NCBI GenBank assembly: GCA_965240325.2
Contig: OZ251234.1
Coordinates: forward strand, 1,054,001 to 1,118,000
Source: Rebecca billardiae RCC1528
Taxonomy: Eukaryota; Haptophyta
DNA: 64,000 bases
Direction: 5' to 3'
The notes under the pieces are model-generated. The model had not been told where the DNA came from and did no database searches. It saw only the letters and a list, made by a program, of their open reading frames with translations. Positions within the stretch are counted from its first letter, which is position 1; the number at the start of each line of letters is the position of its first letter. The position numbers and the translations under genes are program-made. Of the stretch, positions 10,029 through 20,170 are shown one piece after another.

Positions 10029-10403
10029 GGTGCTGTCGGATGGGCTAACCGGCGGCGTGTGCATGCAACTGCCCCAGCCACGTGTCCAGAACCGACCGAT
10101 GCGGGCGGTCGACGTTGTGGTGCGCGGTGCACAACTTGAGCGAGAAACCTGCAAAGATGCGCCCGCTGAATCGCACTGTTGATGCCGCCCCGGGCCGCGG
10201 CGCTGCCGGTCAATACTAGTAATTAGCCGGAGTGGGGGAGTGGGTGGACGAATTTTGATGGGAAGGCCGGACCGCCCGTCCCGGGTTGTTTGGCGTCGTC
10301 GTCGCTTGGTCGAAATTTCAGGATCTGATTTCACCGTCACACAACTGGATCCATTGTCATCCATCAGGTGAAAAGAACGTGAACCCACACGAACACCAGC
10401 ACG

Positions 10404-10739
10404 ATGGCGGCGGAGCCCGATGGTGAGACGTCGACCCCCTTGGGCGGCCTGGCGGACTTCGCGCGCACCGCGGGCGAGAGCGTCGACGGCGTGATAGAGA
10501 GCCAATTGCTACTCTCATCGCGCGTCGAGCGCGTCAGCGCAGAGCTGCAGACCTTCATGGCGTCGTGCGACCTGCCCCCGCTCGACCAGTACACCCAGCA
10601 GCTCTCGCACGCCCGCAGGAGACTGGGCGCGACCAACGCCATGCTCGTCCAGATTCAGGAGCGGCTCGTGCGCATGGAAAGGCTAGCTGCGCGCACTGCG
10701 CACAGCCGAGCCGTCTCGGCCGAAGGCGATGCAGATTGA
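10404..10739 (+). CDS. SNAPIN: SNAPIN homologue (BLOC-1/BORC subunit)
   Basis: Single exon, 111 aa (animal SNAPIN is about 136 aa). The core LDQYTQQLSHARRRLG, then TNAMLVQIQERLVRMERLAAR, matches the signature second helix of SNAPIN: LDPYxxxLxxARRRxxxxNxxLxxxQERLxxL. The preceding helix (VIESQLLLSSRVERVSAEL) aligns with the first coiled-coil. SNAPIN is a coiled-coil subunit of BLOC-1 and BORC, complexes that control endosome and lysosome biogenesis and positioning. The start ATG is preceded by an in-frame Gly/Ala-poor leader and gives a short N-terminus. The gene sits close to TRAPPC2, another trafficking subunit, but on the opposite strand and with a gap of about 900 bp. Confidence 0.8.
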   Translation: MAAEPDGETSTPLGGLADFARTAGESVDGVIESQLLLSSRVERVSAELQTFMASCDLPPLDQYTQQLSHARRRLGATNAMLVQIQERLVRMERLAARTAHSRAVSAEGDAD

Positions 10740-11640
10740 CGTGGCAGCTGTACCCAGCAACGTCGCCCTGCGTCGCTGGCACGGTGACGGACAGACGGTC
10801 CGGCGCCCGATCGAGGCCCTGGCTATCATGGGCAAATTCTCCATGCGATGACTTGTTGTAACCACGCACAGTGATAGCTGATGCTGACTAGCTGCTCAAT
10901 TGTTGTTGGCCGTAGTAACTAGCTGATGTGCTGACAGTGTCGGGCAGTGCCTCTCGAGCGCGGCAGTCACTGAGTGACTCGACAGTGCCGATCATCGGTG
11001 ATCGGATGTGCTGCAGTGATTGACACTGACGACAGATTTGACAGTGATGTCAGTGATTCACTGTGACGAGTGATGACGATCATTGGAAGTGATCACGGTA
11101 CGGGACCGGGTAGCTTACTCTGATCTGACGCGGGCATGAGTACTCAGTGCCCGAATCGGATCTGCGCCCGTGCAAGGCCAAGGACCAGTCAGCATGAGTC
11201 TAGTGCAGCACCATATCAGGCATCACAGATCAACCACTCTGACTCATCAGCATTCCGCAGCTCCCGAGTCCGGCCGGGTCGGCCCGAAGGGCAGGCGCCC
11301 GAATCGCGAGACCGTGCGGCGGCCCGGCGCGGCACATCCGCGTGGCGGCGGGCGGCGCGAGGGCGGCCGGCGGTGCGCGCGGCCGCGCGGTGAGACTGGC
11401 AGGTGGCCCGGCCCGGCTGGCAGCCACTAGTGCGGGTCCCAAGCGCGTCGGGCCGTGCGGCGGCGTACATCACCCGGATGGTATCTGGCCGTTCTCCCGC
11501 TCGCATTCTGCTCCTGCTGCAGATGCGGGGCCGCACTCCGCCCAGGCTGCGGGGATCTGCACGCCCGCACCGTGCAGCACACGCACAGACGCGACGCGCG
11601 CGGCCCGGCTGGGCAGCTGGCTGCCGCGAGCGCGCCGCGC
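10740..11640. other. Intergenic region, no gene seen
   Basis: The 10880-11130 part is rich in short TGAC/CAGTGA-type degenerate motifs. The 11240-11640 part is very GC-rich. No coding frame is supported. Confidence 0.6.
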
Positions 11641-12161
11641 TCAGTTCAGGTACTTCTTGCCGAGCGCGCGCACGCGCGCGTCAAATGTCTCAGAGACGAT
11701 CCGCTGCGTTGGCCTGTGAAATGGGTTGAGCAGCACCTTGACGTACAGCTCGTGCACGTCGTGCATGAACGAGCGGATGCCGTCCTCGTTGCGCACGTCG
11801 TGTAACAACATGAACCGCGCCCTGCCGGGCGTCACGTACGCGGAGATGAGTTGGTCGTTGAACTTGTCCACGACCTTGAGGTAGCTGCAGCACACGCAAG
11901 CGCGGGTGGGAGCGCCTGTGAGAGGGCGAGGCCGCGCGAAGGCCCACGCCGTGAGCACAGCGTGGCATACGCCGCGACGCCAGGCACGCACATGGGGTTC
12001 GAGCTCCAGAGCATCTCGTCGACAACGTCAAGCGCGGCATGTATGATGAACTGGTTGAGGTTGGCGCTGTCCTGCGCCTCCTTCTTGTGCGCCGGGATGA
12101 ACTCCGCCTCGTAGACGGGCTTGTCGCCATCCGCGACGATGACAAAGGAGTAGCTCCCCAT
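11641..12161 (-). CDS. TRAPPC2: TRAPPC2 (sedlin) homologue, TRAPP complex subunit
   Basis: Two exons on the minus strand: 12161-11992 and 11884-11641, with a GT-AG intron of 107 bp. The product is 137 aa (human sedlin is 140). Exon 1 encodes MGSYSFVIVADGDKPVYEAE and LNQFIIHAALDVVDEMLWSS. Exon 2 encodes YLKVVDKFNDQLISAYVTPG, FMLLHDVRNEDGIRSFMHDV and the LGKKYLN end. Every block matches the longin-fold sedlin family. The splice joins SSNP to YLKVVDKF through a split codon (AT|C). TRAPPC2 is a small core subunit of TRAPP tethering complexes acting in ER-Golgi and intra-Golgi traffic. Confidence 0.93.
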
Positions 12162-12269
12162 GCCGTTGGCGGGTCACTCCACGCCGCGGCGCGGTCGTCG
12201 TCGCAGCCGACGCCGCGCGGCGACAGACGTGCGACACGCCGCCGCCGGGCCGGGGTGGGCGATTCGCTC

Positions 12270-13035
12270 TCCGTTCACGATGGCTGCCGGCGACAGCCGC
12301 GAATAATAAAACTGTGCCCTGGCGGGCGGGGGGGTCGGCGGGCCGTGCCAGTGCTGTCGCAATGTTTCCTCTGCGGGTTCGCGTCTTTCCACAGCATTCG
12401 CTCGTGGCCGTGGGTGACGGACAGTCGGACCAGTGACACCTGTGAGTGTGCCAGTTCTCCAACGCGGTGCGGTACGCGTCCGTGTGCATCAGCGAGGCCC
12501 ACACCCACGAGGGAATGTGCAGCACGCGGGGCGAGGCGGGTAGCCCGTTGCTCCGCGCGAGCGCGGACACGTACGCGCTGTATGTGCCGCATCTCGACCG
12601 CGATGGCGTAATCGAGCGCCTCGTCCACCGACGAAGCCGCCAGAGTAGATCATGTGCATGTCCTCCTGCCGCCAGCCGAGAGCGGTCGTCGCGAGGACGC
12701 TTGCCGATGTCCGCTCTGGGCATGATGGGCTCGGCGCAGGTCGCGTTGACATCGTACACGGCCGCCACGCTGAGCGCCAGCGCGTTGACGTTCACGCCGT
12801 CGTCGCTCTTTGCATCTTCGACAGGTCTGGCGCTCGCATGCTCGGCGGCACGAGGAGCTGTTGGTTGTGCGCGCGCGCGCGCACAGCGACAGCGTGTGCA
12901 CTCGCGATCGAGAGTGGGCAAGCGCTGCTCACGCGAGCACACGAATCGCAGCGCATCCGTCACCGGCGTGACGACTTCCGCCTCGTCCCGCAGCGCCTGC
13001 GCCATGGACGAGGCCATGGCGCGGCGATGTTGCAT
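12270..13035 (-). pseudogene. Frame-disrupted coding remnant of unknown family
   Basis: Read on the minus strand from 13035, protein-like text moves between frames. It begins MASSMAQALRDEAEVVTPV and NVNALALSVAAVYDVNATC in one frame. ASVLATTALGWRQEDMHMIY follows in a second frame and DEALDYAIAVEMRHIQ in a third. SAYVSALARSNGLPASPRVL and WASLMHTDAYRTALENW then return to the first frame. No single splice model with good donor and acceptor sites explains all the switches, although one short intron near 12890-12850 is possible. The simplest reading is a decayed or mis-assembled gene. I do not recognise the family. The remnant lies immediately upstream of TRAPPC2 on the same strand. Confidence 0.4.
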
Positions 13036-14061
13036 GCTCGACGATTCATCTCTCTGCGGATGGCATCACGGGCTTGTCTGTGTCGCGCTGCGGCGAGGGT
13101 CGCCAACTCGCGAAGACGCGGTTGCTGCCACGGCGACAGACCCGGGAGGTGCGTCCGCTGCGGGTCGCATTGGTCACCGTCGACGCCATGCAGGCCGGAC
13201 GTGTGCTTCGGCTGAGGGACCGGACCGCGAGCGAGGACGGGGTCCGGTGCGCGGATTCCGGCGATCGAGTTCGGAAGGCCGCGCCAAATCTTGCGTCGCG
13301 TGCGATGGCGCTTCCCGCCCGCGAGACACCTCGTGATGAGGGCCTTTCCGCACCGAGCCCGACGCGCGGCGGTGGATCGCGCGAGGCGGTCATCGTGCGC
13401 AGCGCTTGATGCTATGGCCGGTGCGAGCGTTCGACGTGCACGTCGGGTGAGGATCGCCCCAGGTCGCACGATCGTGTCGACGCGCCGAGCCGTACCGCTC
13501 CAAACGCGTCGATTTAGCCCCCGTTCGACCTGCACGCGAGACGACGAGGGCAGCAATCGTGAATCGGGCGAAAACCCCCCTCGGGAATCCTCGCGCGATG
13601 TCCGCGCCGGCGTTGGATTTGGCGCGCGCGGCCCACGCGCTCCGCGCCACCCGGTACTGTGTTTTCGGCCGAGCGTCCCCAGTGGGAGCTGCGAGGGCGC
13701 CCGGTAGTGAGCGAAGCGATTTTCTTTGCTTGGCGGACGATTTTACTTTTCATTTTTATTTTTCCCCCGGGCAACAAGGGGTAGATCTACGGCCCGCCAT
13801 TGCTGTTTTTGACCGTAACTCTACTCGCGTATACAGGTTACTAAAAATAAGAGACGCACTACCGACACAGGCTCAGCTGCTCAGGCAGGCGAGATTTAGA
13901 GTAGTAGTAGAGTTACCGGGTCATTGTCACCATCAGCCGTCGACATCACAATTCACATGCCGACATGCGTTGTGACACAGACCGTGATGTCGATGAGCGA
14001 CAGATGACGTGAGAGTTCCGCCGGGCAGCTGCATGCAGTGTGAGTGTCACTACTGTCAGAG

Positions 14062-14123
<62 letters not shown>

Positions 14124-14124
14124 G

Positions 14125-14180
<56 letters not shown>

Positions 14181-14298
14181 TTCGGTACAGCGGCGTTACG
14201 TGATACGTCCGTGGCCGTGCAGCCCTGCGTCGCGTCTGATAACTCAATATATATAATAACTGATATCCCGTCGTACGGATGCTGTAGTAATATATATA
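13036..14298. other. Intergenic region ending in TA repeats
   Basis: No gene was recognised. The segment from about 13700 onward is lower in GC and ends in the long TA tracts that abut repeat copy B. Confidence 0.55.
14064..14180. repeat. (TA)n microsatellite, interrupted
   Basis: Two long AT runs separated by a short gtcgtt interruption near 14121. It lies about 120 bp upstream of the left end of repeat copy B. Confidence 0.97.
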
Positions 14299-15911
14299 TA
14301 TGACCGCGTTCCGCGGTCCTTTTCCGTAGAACGAACGTAGTTCAGGGCCCGCGGTGGCGGTGCACCCTCCGTCGCAGTCGTCTATTGACAGACCAGTTGC
14401 ATATGCCCGTACAACTAGACTCCAGCGGCGCGCCGCCGCCCGCCGCGCCGGGCGGGCCCATTGCAGCCGCCGGCGCGGCGCCGATTGTGTACAGGCGGAT
14501 GCGACGAGGCGTGATCGACGCATGAGCGCGACGTACTCCACGTGCACACCAGGCCACGCGGAGCTGACAGCCAGGGAGCACGGTGCGGGGCCGCGGATTC
14601 GTTCGGGCCGCTGCTGCTGACCGCTGTCCCCGCCGGGTCACCCCCCGCGCCGCGGCAGCGCCCGGGATGATGCACTGGTCCGAGTAGGGTTCGACCAGCG
14701 CCTGCGCGACGGCCGACAGGCGGGCGCGAGGCGTGATCGACGCATGAGCGCAACTCTACGTGCACGCCAGGCCACGCGGAGCTGACAGCCCGAGGGAGCA
14801 CGGTGCCGAGGTGCGAGGGCACCGGTGATCCGGTTCGCGCACTCGCCGCGCGTGCACGGGCAGCTGACACACCTCGATCAGGCTCGGCACGCGTTGCAGA
14901 GGCACGGCCAGCTCTGGGGACGTCACGCACCACCGTCGCCCGCGCAGCTCGTCCTCCTCGTAGAGTACCGTTCAGTTCCGAGGCGTAGCCCTCGCTCAGA
15001 GTCGACCGACGATGGACTCCGGGATCGTCGGCGCGCCTGCTCTCTCTCAATCAAGAAGAGTTCTGGGAGACCCCGGAAAGGCATGGCAAGGGCGGCGCGT
15101 GGTGAAGTCGAAGGCTCAGAGATCGATCAGTCCGGCATCAGGCGCCGCTGCCCCCGAGCTTGCGAGAGCCCGAACACAGGGCGGCGGCTGCGGCGCCGGC
15201 TCGCGGACGCGCCGGGGCCGCGCAAGGCCGCGCCGAGGCATCGACAGGGCGGCAGGGGCGGCGGGGGCGCGCGGAGTGAGCGGGGGCACGACGAACGCGA
15301 TGTCGACGGCAGTCGGGACCCGCCGCAGCCGCGCGCTCCAGGCGCCATTCGCCGCGCGCACCTGCCCATCGCCGTCCTCACCCGTCGGTCGCTCGCAGCG
15401 TGAGCCTCGTGCCCGTGGCTCGCCTCCAAACGCGGGCCGCCTCTGGTGGGCCGCCGCCCGGGGCCACGCGCGCGCCCAACCAAGTCCGTTCGCGTCAGAT
15501 AGTATTGAGATATACGCCGAGCTTGGGCCCTCTGCTACTGGCCCTTGCCTTGTCGGCTCCTGATACAGATAGGGCGCGATTGAATAGTTGATCAACTGAT
15601 TCAAGGGACGTACATTGTCACATCGGTTCGCGGCAATCTCACTATCAAACTAAATCGCTCGTAACGAACCGTTACGTTAAAGTCACGGCCGCTCACGTCC
15701 CGTCCATCGATTGAATAGGGGAATGTCGTGGACGCGGTTATTTCTCCGTAATGCATGTGTAGAGAGGGTCTCAAAAATCGAAACTCGGTCACCGCCAGCC
15801 CTAAAAATCGCCCCCCGTCCCTTTTTTCTTGATCAAAGATCTTTTTGAAACGTGGTTAGGGCCCACGGAGCGGGCTCCACGCTGCGCGTTCCGCCCTGCA
15901 CCGCGGGCCAT
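14299..15911 (+). mobile_element. Dispersed repeat family, copy B (about 1.6 kb)
   Basis: The left end ATGACCGCGTTCCGCGGTCC at 14299 abuts a (TA)n tract. The right end CTGCACCGCGGGCCAT finishes at 15911. The right 300 bp (15600-15911) is a diverged relative of the same part of copy A, including the CGTAACGAACCGTTAC motif and the GATCAAAGATCTTTTTGAAACG segment. The interior (14360-15590) does not resemble copy A. It contains an 80-bp direct repeat (14501-14583 and 14729-14806), a segment related to 37330-37490, and a coding-like fragment on the minus strand. Same ends with a different interior suggests a non-autonomous, sequence-capturing element. Confidence 0.6.
14756..14971 (-). pseudogene. 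Possible captured gene fragment inside repeat copy B
   Basis: A 71-codon open frame reading VLYEEDELRGRRWCVTSPEL, AVPLQRVPSLIEVCQLPVH and on to a stop. It has ordinary protein composition, unlike the Arg-rich shadow frames around it. It has no start codon: a TGA lies directly upstream. It looks like an internal or terminal exon that has lost its context. I do not recognise the family. Confidence 0.3.
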
Positions 15912-16179
15912 CAGTAACTTTTCATCGTCATCAACTTAGTGATGAGCTCGCCTGACTGACGATTGACACCGTCAGGCGTCATGCACGGTCCGTAGATAAT
16001 CTAGAAGTGAGTGAATAATTATTATTCGTCGAGCCGACTTCTGACATTATATATATTATTAGTCCGACCGCCGCGTAACGCCAACGACGAGTCATCGATG
16101 CCAGGGAGTCCGCCGCAACATCATGAGAGTGATGATTGAGACTCATCGCACGCGTGAAGCCTCTGATGATCGTCAGGCG

Positions 16180-18633
16180 TCAGGCGGCTGTGTCACATCC
16201 TGCCGGCTTTTCGATGCCCTCGTACAGCGGCACGGGCACGAAACCTAGCTCGAGTCCGGGCGGCGGCTTCACGAGCTGCGCGCCGTCTATCTCAGCGAGC
16301 TCCTCGCCCTCCGCGCCACCCGGCTCGATCCAGCGCTCGCCCGCCGCGCACAGCCGGTGCAGCGCCTCCGCGCGCGCCTGCATGAACTCGCGCTGCTCCG
16401 CGGAGAGGCGCAGCCGCTGCAGCGCGGGCTGGTCCACGAAGCGGTACCAGCGGTATGCGATCCACGAGGGCGAGGTCGTGCGCACGCAGTGCAGCTCGGG
16501 GCGCGCCGGGCCGGGCGCGTCGAGGCAGCCACCCTCGGGCGCGGTGCGCAGCGCATCGTATGGACCCCAAGGCGGCTTCTCTGGGAAGGCCGCGTCGCGC
16601 AGCGCCGCGCCCGCCGCCGACTCGGGAGCGGGCGCGCGCTCGGGCCCCGCGAAGAAGCGCGGTGGTTCCTCCTGCCCGGCGGCGGCGCTGCTCGGCGGGT
16701 GATGCGCCCACACGCACTCGCCCTCCTCCACGGTGGTGCGCAGCGTGCCCACGCTCCCCGGCTGCACGGCGATCTCGCCCTCCAGCTTGTACGCCGCCGC
16801 GTGCGTTGCCTCGTAGCACTGAGTGCGCGTGCTGCTGCCCGCGGCAAAGGGCGCGCGGCCGAGCACGCCCCGCTCGAGCGCGGCACGGATGGCGCCGTGC
16901 ACGCTGTCCTTCGCGTAGCCGCGCTGCCCGCGCACAAGCACGGTGCGCCCGCTCTGCCGCGGAAGGCGCAGCCTTGGGATTCGGTACATGCCACCGGCGC
17001 CCTTGAGCGTGCTGATCGTATTCCATTCAAACGCGGCGCCTCCCCAGTTGAAGCCGACGCCAGCCGAGCCAAAGTCGGCGAGGTGCGCGCTCTCGGCGGC
17101 GTAGCCGTCGGGCCGGCGCGCCCAGAACTCGGGCAGCACGTAGGCCAGCGGGCCGCCAAAGTTGCCCGCGTCCAGGACGATCGTGACGAAGTTGCGCCCG
17201 TCCTCGGCGGACGTCTGGCCGAGCGGTGTCCGCGCGTAGCCCACGCCCAGCAGGCCCTCCCGTGAGAACGTGACGCCGTCCGGCGCGAGGAGCAGCCGGT
17301 TGCTCAGCTGCACGATCGCGTGCTCGCTGCACGGCTTGGGCGACGGGACGCCGAAGGCGAAGAGGCTCGGGTCCATCTCCGAGTAGCAGCCGGCGGTCAT
17401 ACCGTGGCGCCACTTGGGCCGCGTGGTGGGCAGCTGGCTCATCCAGTACCCAGGCCCGCCCTCGACTGTCTCGTACAGGTCCCTGCATTTATACGCGGAG
17501 TCGCAGCAGCCGAAGCGGCCGTCGCCCACGGTGGTGCTCGGCCAGCCCGCGGGGTCGCACGCGCACGTCTCGCCGAACTCGACGTTCGTCGGCGTGAGCC
17601 ACGTGCTGCCCATCCCCATCTGCATGCGCAGCGGCACGCCCTCGTCCCACAGTGCGAAAATTCGAGTGTACCACGAAAAGCCCTCGGTGCTCGCGCTCGC
17701 GCGCTCCGCAGCGCCCCAGTAGAAGGAGTGGGCGTACACAAGGCTCGGCGGCGCGGGCGGCACGGGCGGCGCGGGCGGCGCGGACGGCGGCACGGGCGAG
17801 CCACGCCCGGAGCACGGGCACAGCCGCGAGTAGTCGACGGCACGCGCGCCGCACGAGCCTTGAGGATCGGACTCGCCGAATGCGCACACGCCGACGCACT
17901 CGCCGCCACAGCAGCCGGCCGACGTGCACACGGCGGGCGTGAAGGGGTAGCCCCAGCCCACGGTGCGCGTGCAGCTCGTACCGGCCTCGCTCGCCGCGGC
18001 GAGCACCGCCGCGGCGCTGTGCGCGCCCACGAGCGCAGTCTCGTCGCACCAGCCGCCAAACTGGTCGCACGTGTCCGAGCAGGAGGCACCAGGCTTGCCG
18101 AGGTGCCAGGCAGGCGCAAGCGGTGGTGGCGGTGGTGGCTGGACGGTAGTGAGCGGCGGCGGCGGCGCTGGGGACTTGCCAAGCCTGTAGCATGGGCACA
18201 GCCGCGAGTAGTCGACGTCGCGCGCGCCGCACGAGCCTTGAGGATCGGACTCGCCGAATGCGCACACGCCGACGCACTCGCCGCCACAGCAGCCGGCCGA
18301 CGTGCACACGCCGGGCGTGAAGGGGTAGCCCCAGCCCACGGTGCGCGTGCAGCTCGTACCGGCCTCGCTCGCCGCGGCGAGCACCGCCGCGGCGCTGTGC
18401 GCGCCCACGAGCGCAGTCTCGTCGCACCAGCCGCCAAACTGGTCGCACGTGTCCGAGCAGGAGGCACCAGGCTCGCCGAGGTGCCAGGCGGTCGTCGGCT
18501 CGGCGTTCGCAGTGAGCGCGGCGGGTATGGAAGAGCGCGCCAGGCTCAGCGCGCAAATGGCCACGGCGCACGCGATGGCGAGGCACGCGGCTGCCGCCCT
18601 CGTGATCACCGCGCCGGACGACCCGCTCATCAC
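16180..18633 (-). CDS. Type II membrane glycoprotein with duplicated MGAT5-like Cys-rich domains
   Basis: Single exon, 817 aa. A hydrophobic segment at about residues 10-35 (ITRAAAACLAIACAVAICAL) predicts a signal anchor. Two nearly identical Cys-rich modules follow, each starting WHLG[EK]PGASCSDTCDQFGGWC and ending YSRLCPC. They are joined and followed by Pro-rich linkers. Module spacing and cysteines resemble the cysteine-rich C-terminal region of GT18 N-acetylglucosaminyltransferase V (GQSCKQVC ... CPC), which is an inference from memory. The C-terminal 500 residues (YAHSFYWGAAERASASTEGF onward, with NFVTIVLDAGNFGGPLAYVL and RYWRF-like aromatic blocks) form a large unrecognised, probably extracellular or lumenal domain with more cysteines. 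No transferase catalytic motif is evident. A secreted or cell-surface protein is likely. Confidence 0.75.
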   Translation of the reverse strand: MMSGSSGAVITRAAAACLAIACAVAICALSLARSSIPAALTANAEPTTAWHLGEPGASCSDTCDQFGGWCDETALVGAHSAAAVLAAASEAGTSCTRTVGWGYPFTPGVCTSAGCCGGECVGVCAFGESDPQGSCGARDVDYSRLCPCYRLGKSPAPPPPLTTVQPPPPPPLAPAWHLGKPGASCSDTCDQFGGWCDETALVGAHSAAAVLAAASEAGTSCTRTVGWGYPFTPAVCTSAGCCGGECVGVCAFGESDPQGSCGARAVDYSRLCPCSGRGSPVPPSAPPAPPVPPAPPSLVYAHSFYWGAAERASASTEGFSWYTRIFALWDEGVPLRMQMGMGSTWLTPTNVEFGETCACDPAGWPSTTVGDGRFGCCDSAYKCRDLYETVEGGPGYWMSQLPTTRPKWRHGMTAGCYSEMDPSLFAFGVPSPKPCSEHAIVQLSNRLLLAPDGVTFSREGLLGVGYARTPLGQTSAEDGRNFVTIVLDAGNFGGPLAYVLPEFWARRPDGYAAESAHLADFGSAGVGFNWGGAAFEWNTISTLKGAGGMYRIPRLRLPRQSGRTVLVRGQRGYAKDSVHGAIRAALERGVLGRAPFAAGSSTRTQCYEATHAAAYKLEGEIAVQPGSVGTLRTTVEEGECVWAHHPPSSAAAGQEEPPRFFAGPERAPAPESAAGAALRDAAFPEKPPWGPYDALRTAPEGGCLDAPGPARPELHCVRTTSPSWIAYRWYRFVDQPALQRLRLSAEQREFMQARAEALHRLCAAGERWIEPGGAEGEELAEIDGAQLVKPPPGLELGFVPVPLYEGIEKPAGCDTAA
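17814..18487 (-). repeat. In-gene tandem duplication of Cys-rich module
   Basis: Segments 17814-18110 and 18190-18487 differ at only a few bases by eye (for example acggca/acgtcg and cttgcc/ctcgcc). They encode the two Cys-rich modules. The Pro-rich linker between them is different. Confidence 0.9.
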
Positions 18634-19048
18634 GAAGGCATCGTCAGTCCGAGACTCCGCGCGCGGGCGGGTCGACGCCGAATTGAGAATGCACAGCTCA
18701 GGCAGCTTTCTCCAGACTGTACAGATTGACGCCCGCCAACTGTCAGTCTGTCACCGCCATGAATGATGAAGCCGTCGCCGAGCGCTATGCCTATGGGGGG
18801 AACGGCGCCCAGTGGCGGAGTCCTGTCATGTACTCTCCTCCGGACCGCGTCGCCATCGTTACAGTACTCGGCGGGCACGTCGGTAGCAGTGGCCTTGGCG
18901 GAGAGTACCAGGCGTACCACGGGCAGGCCCCAGTCGGAGAGTTTACCCTGGACGAAGACGTTTTTATTAACAGTTTTTTTTGTGGACGACGCGGCAAGCC
19001 GCAAGGGCCCTTGGACTGAGTCTAAGCAGCAGCGGTTACTATTAATAA
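18634..19048. other. Intergenic region, no gene seen
   Basis: Upstream region of the glycoprotein gene. No supported coding frame. It ends in an attaataata tract at the left-end motif of a dispersed repeat. Confidence 0.55.
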
Positions 19049-19110
19049 TAATGACCGCGTTCCGCGGTCCTCTTCCGTCAGAATCAACGTAGTTGGGGGC
19101 CCGCGGTGCA
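19049..19110 (+). mobile_element. Orphan left end of the dispersed repeat family
   Basis: ATGACCGCGTTCCGCGGTCC is followed by GAATCAACGTAGTTGGGGGC and CCGCGGTGCA, as in copies A and C. It sits after ATTAATAATA. The next right-end motif (19578) faces the opposite way, so this end has no partner in the expected orientation; it may be a solo or rearranged end. Confidence 0.6.
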
Positions 19111-19577
19111 GCTGTGCCACCCGCTCCGTCACGGCACGCTGTAGCCTCGCCGCCGCGTCGATGCAGATTGCAGTGCGTTACGTGCGAGGGCCGCTGCGCG
19201 CTTCGGCGCCGCCGGCGGTGAGTGACAGTCGGCCGACCGGGGGCCGCGAAGCACGAGGGCGACTGCGAGCACGGGCGAGAGGGGAGCAAGGCGTCGTAGC
19301 ATATGCCACCTCGCCATCGTCGTGGACTCGCCGCTCGCAGATCAGCCTGTGGCTCTCGTGTCAGGCAGTCGTCGTGAGCGCCAGCCATTCGCTCACTCTT
19401 TTGTTGGAGTTGGACGTGGGGCGAGGAAGTCAGGAAGATGGGCGCTGATGGGGCGCCGCGAGGCGGCCGCTAACTCGCAGGCGGACCGGGCTGCATGAAG
19501 TATGAAGTATGAATATCTTATAACATTTAATTCCGAAATAAGGCGCCACTGAGTTTCGGCGACGGCTTCGTCTATGT

Positions 19578-19690
19578 AATGGCCCGCGGTGCAGGGCGGA
19601 GCGCGTAGCGTGGAGCCCCGCCGGGGGCCCTCACTACGTTGTCAAAAAGATCTTTTGATCAAAGAAAAGGGGACGGGGGACGATTTTTAG
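19578..19690 (-). mobile_element. Right end of the dispersed repeat family, reverse orientation
   Basis: ATGGCCCGCGGTGCAGGGCG leads into the AAAAAGATCTTTTGATCAAAG segment and GGGGACGATTTTTAGGGCTG. This is the inverse of the right ends of copies A and B. The nearest left end in matching orientation is at 24878, which would make an element of 5.3 kb if they belong together; this is not proven. Confidence 0.6.
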
Positions 19691-19924
19691 GGCTGTTGGA
19701 GGGTGAGTTTTCGCTTTTTCGAGGGGTACGTTGGCCCATAGTGCTCTGCATTAGCAACTACGCGCTTGACGAAATAAGCGCGCCCACGCCATTCCGCATA
19801 AGTCGATGGACGGACGTGGGATCAGATACCCCGGGGGTGAAACAAGTGAGTATTTTTGTCCTTCTTGTATGCTGGAGTACGAGTTTGCCGAGCGACGTTT
19901 GATTGTTTTGGGTCGAAACCAGCT

Positions 19925-20170
19925 ATGAGGCCAGATTCTTTTGAATAGCGCTTGCGAAAATAAGTTACCCGTCTGTCTCGATGGATGAACCGCCTCATGG
20001 TATTGAAAGAGATTCTTTTAAATAAGGCTTTTAAACCAAGTTACCCACCTGTCTCGTTGGATGAACCTCCTCATCATATTGAAGAGATTCTTTTGAATAG
20101 CGCTATTTAAAGCCAGTTACCCGCTTGCCTCGATGGATGAACCTCCCGTCATCCCGTGCCTGTAATGAAG
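19925..20170. repeat. Diverged minisatellite, about 3 units of 80 bp
   Basis: Three or so imperfect tandem units each contain GAGATTCTTTTGAATA, then a variant of AGTTACCCGCCTGTCTCGAT and GGATGAACC. The tract lies within lower-GC intergenic DNA. Confidence 0.75.

Noticed and set aside
12960-13556. 198-codon minus-strand frame
   Set aside because: Arg-rich shadow composition, no domain, overlaps the start of the broken gene in another frame.
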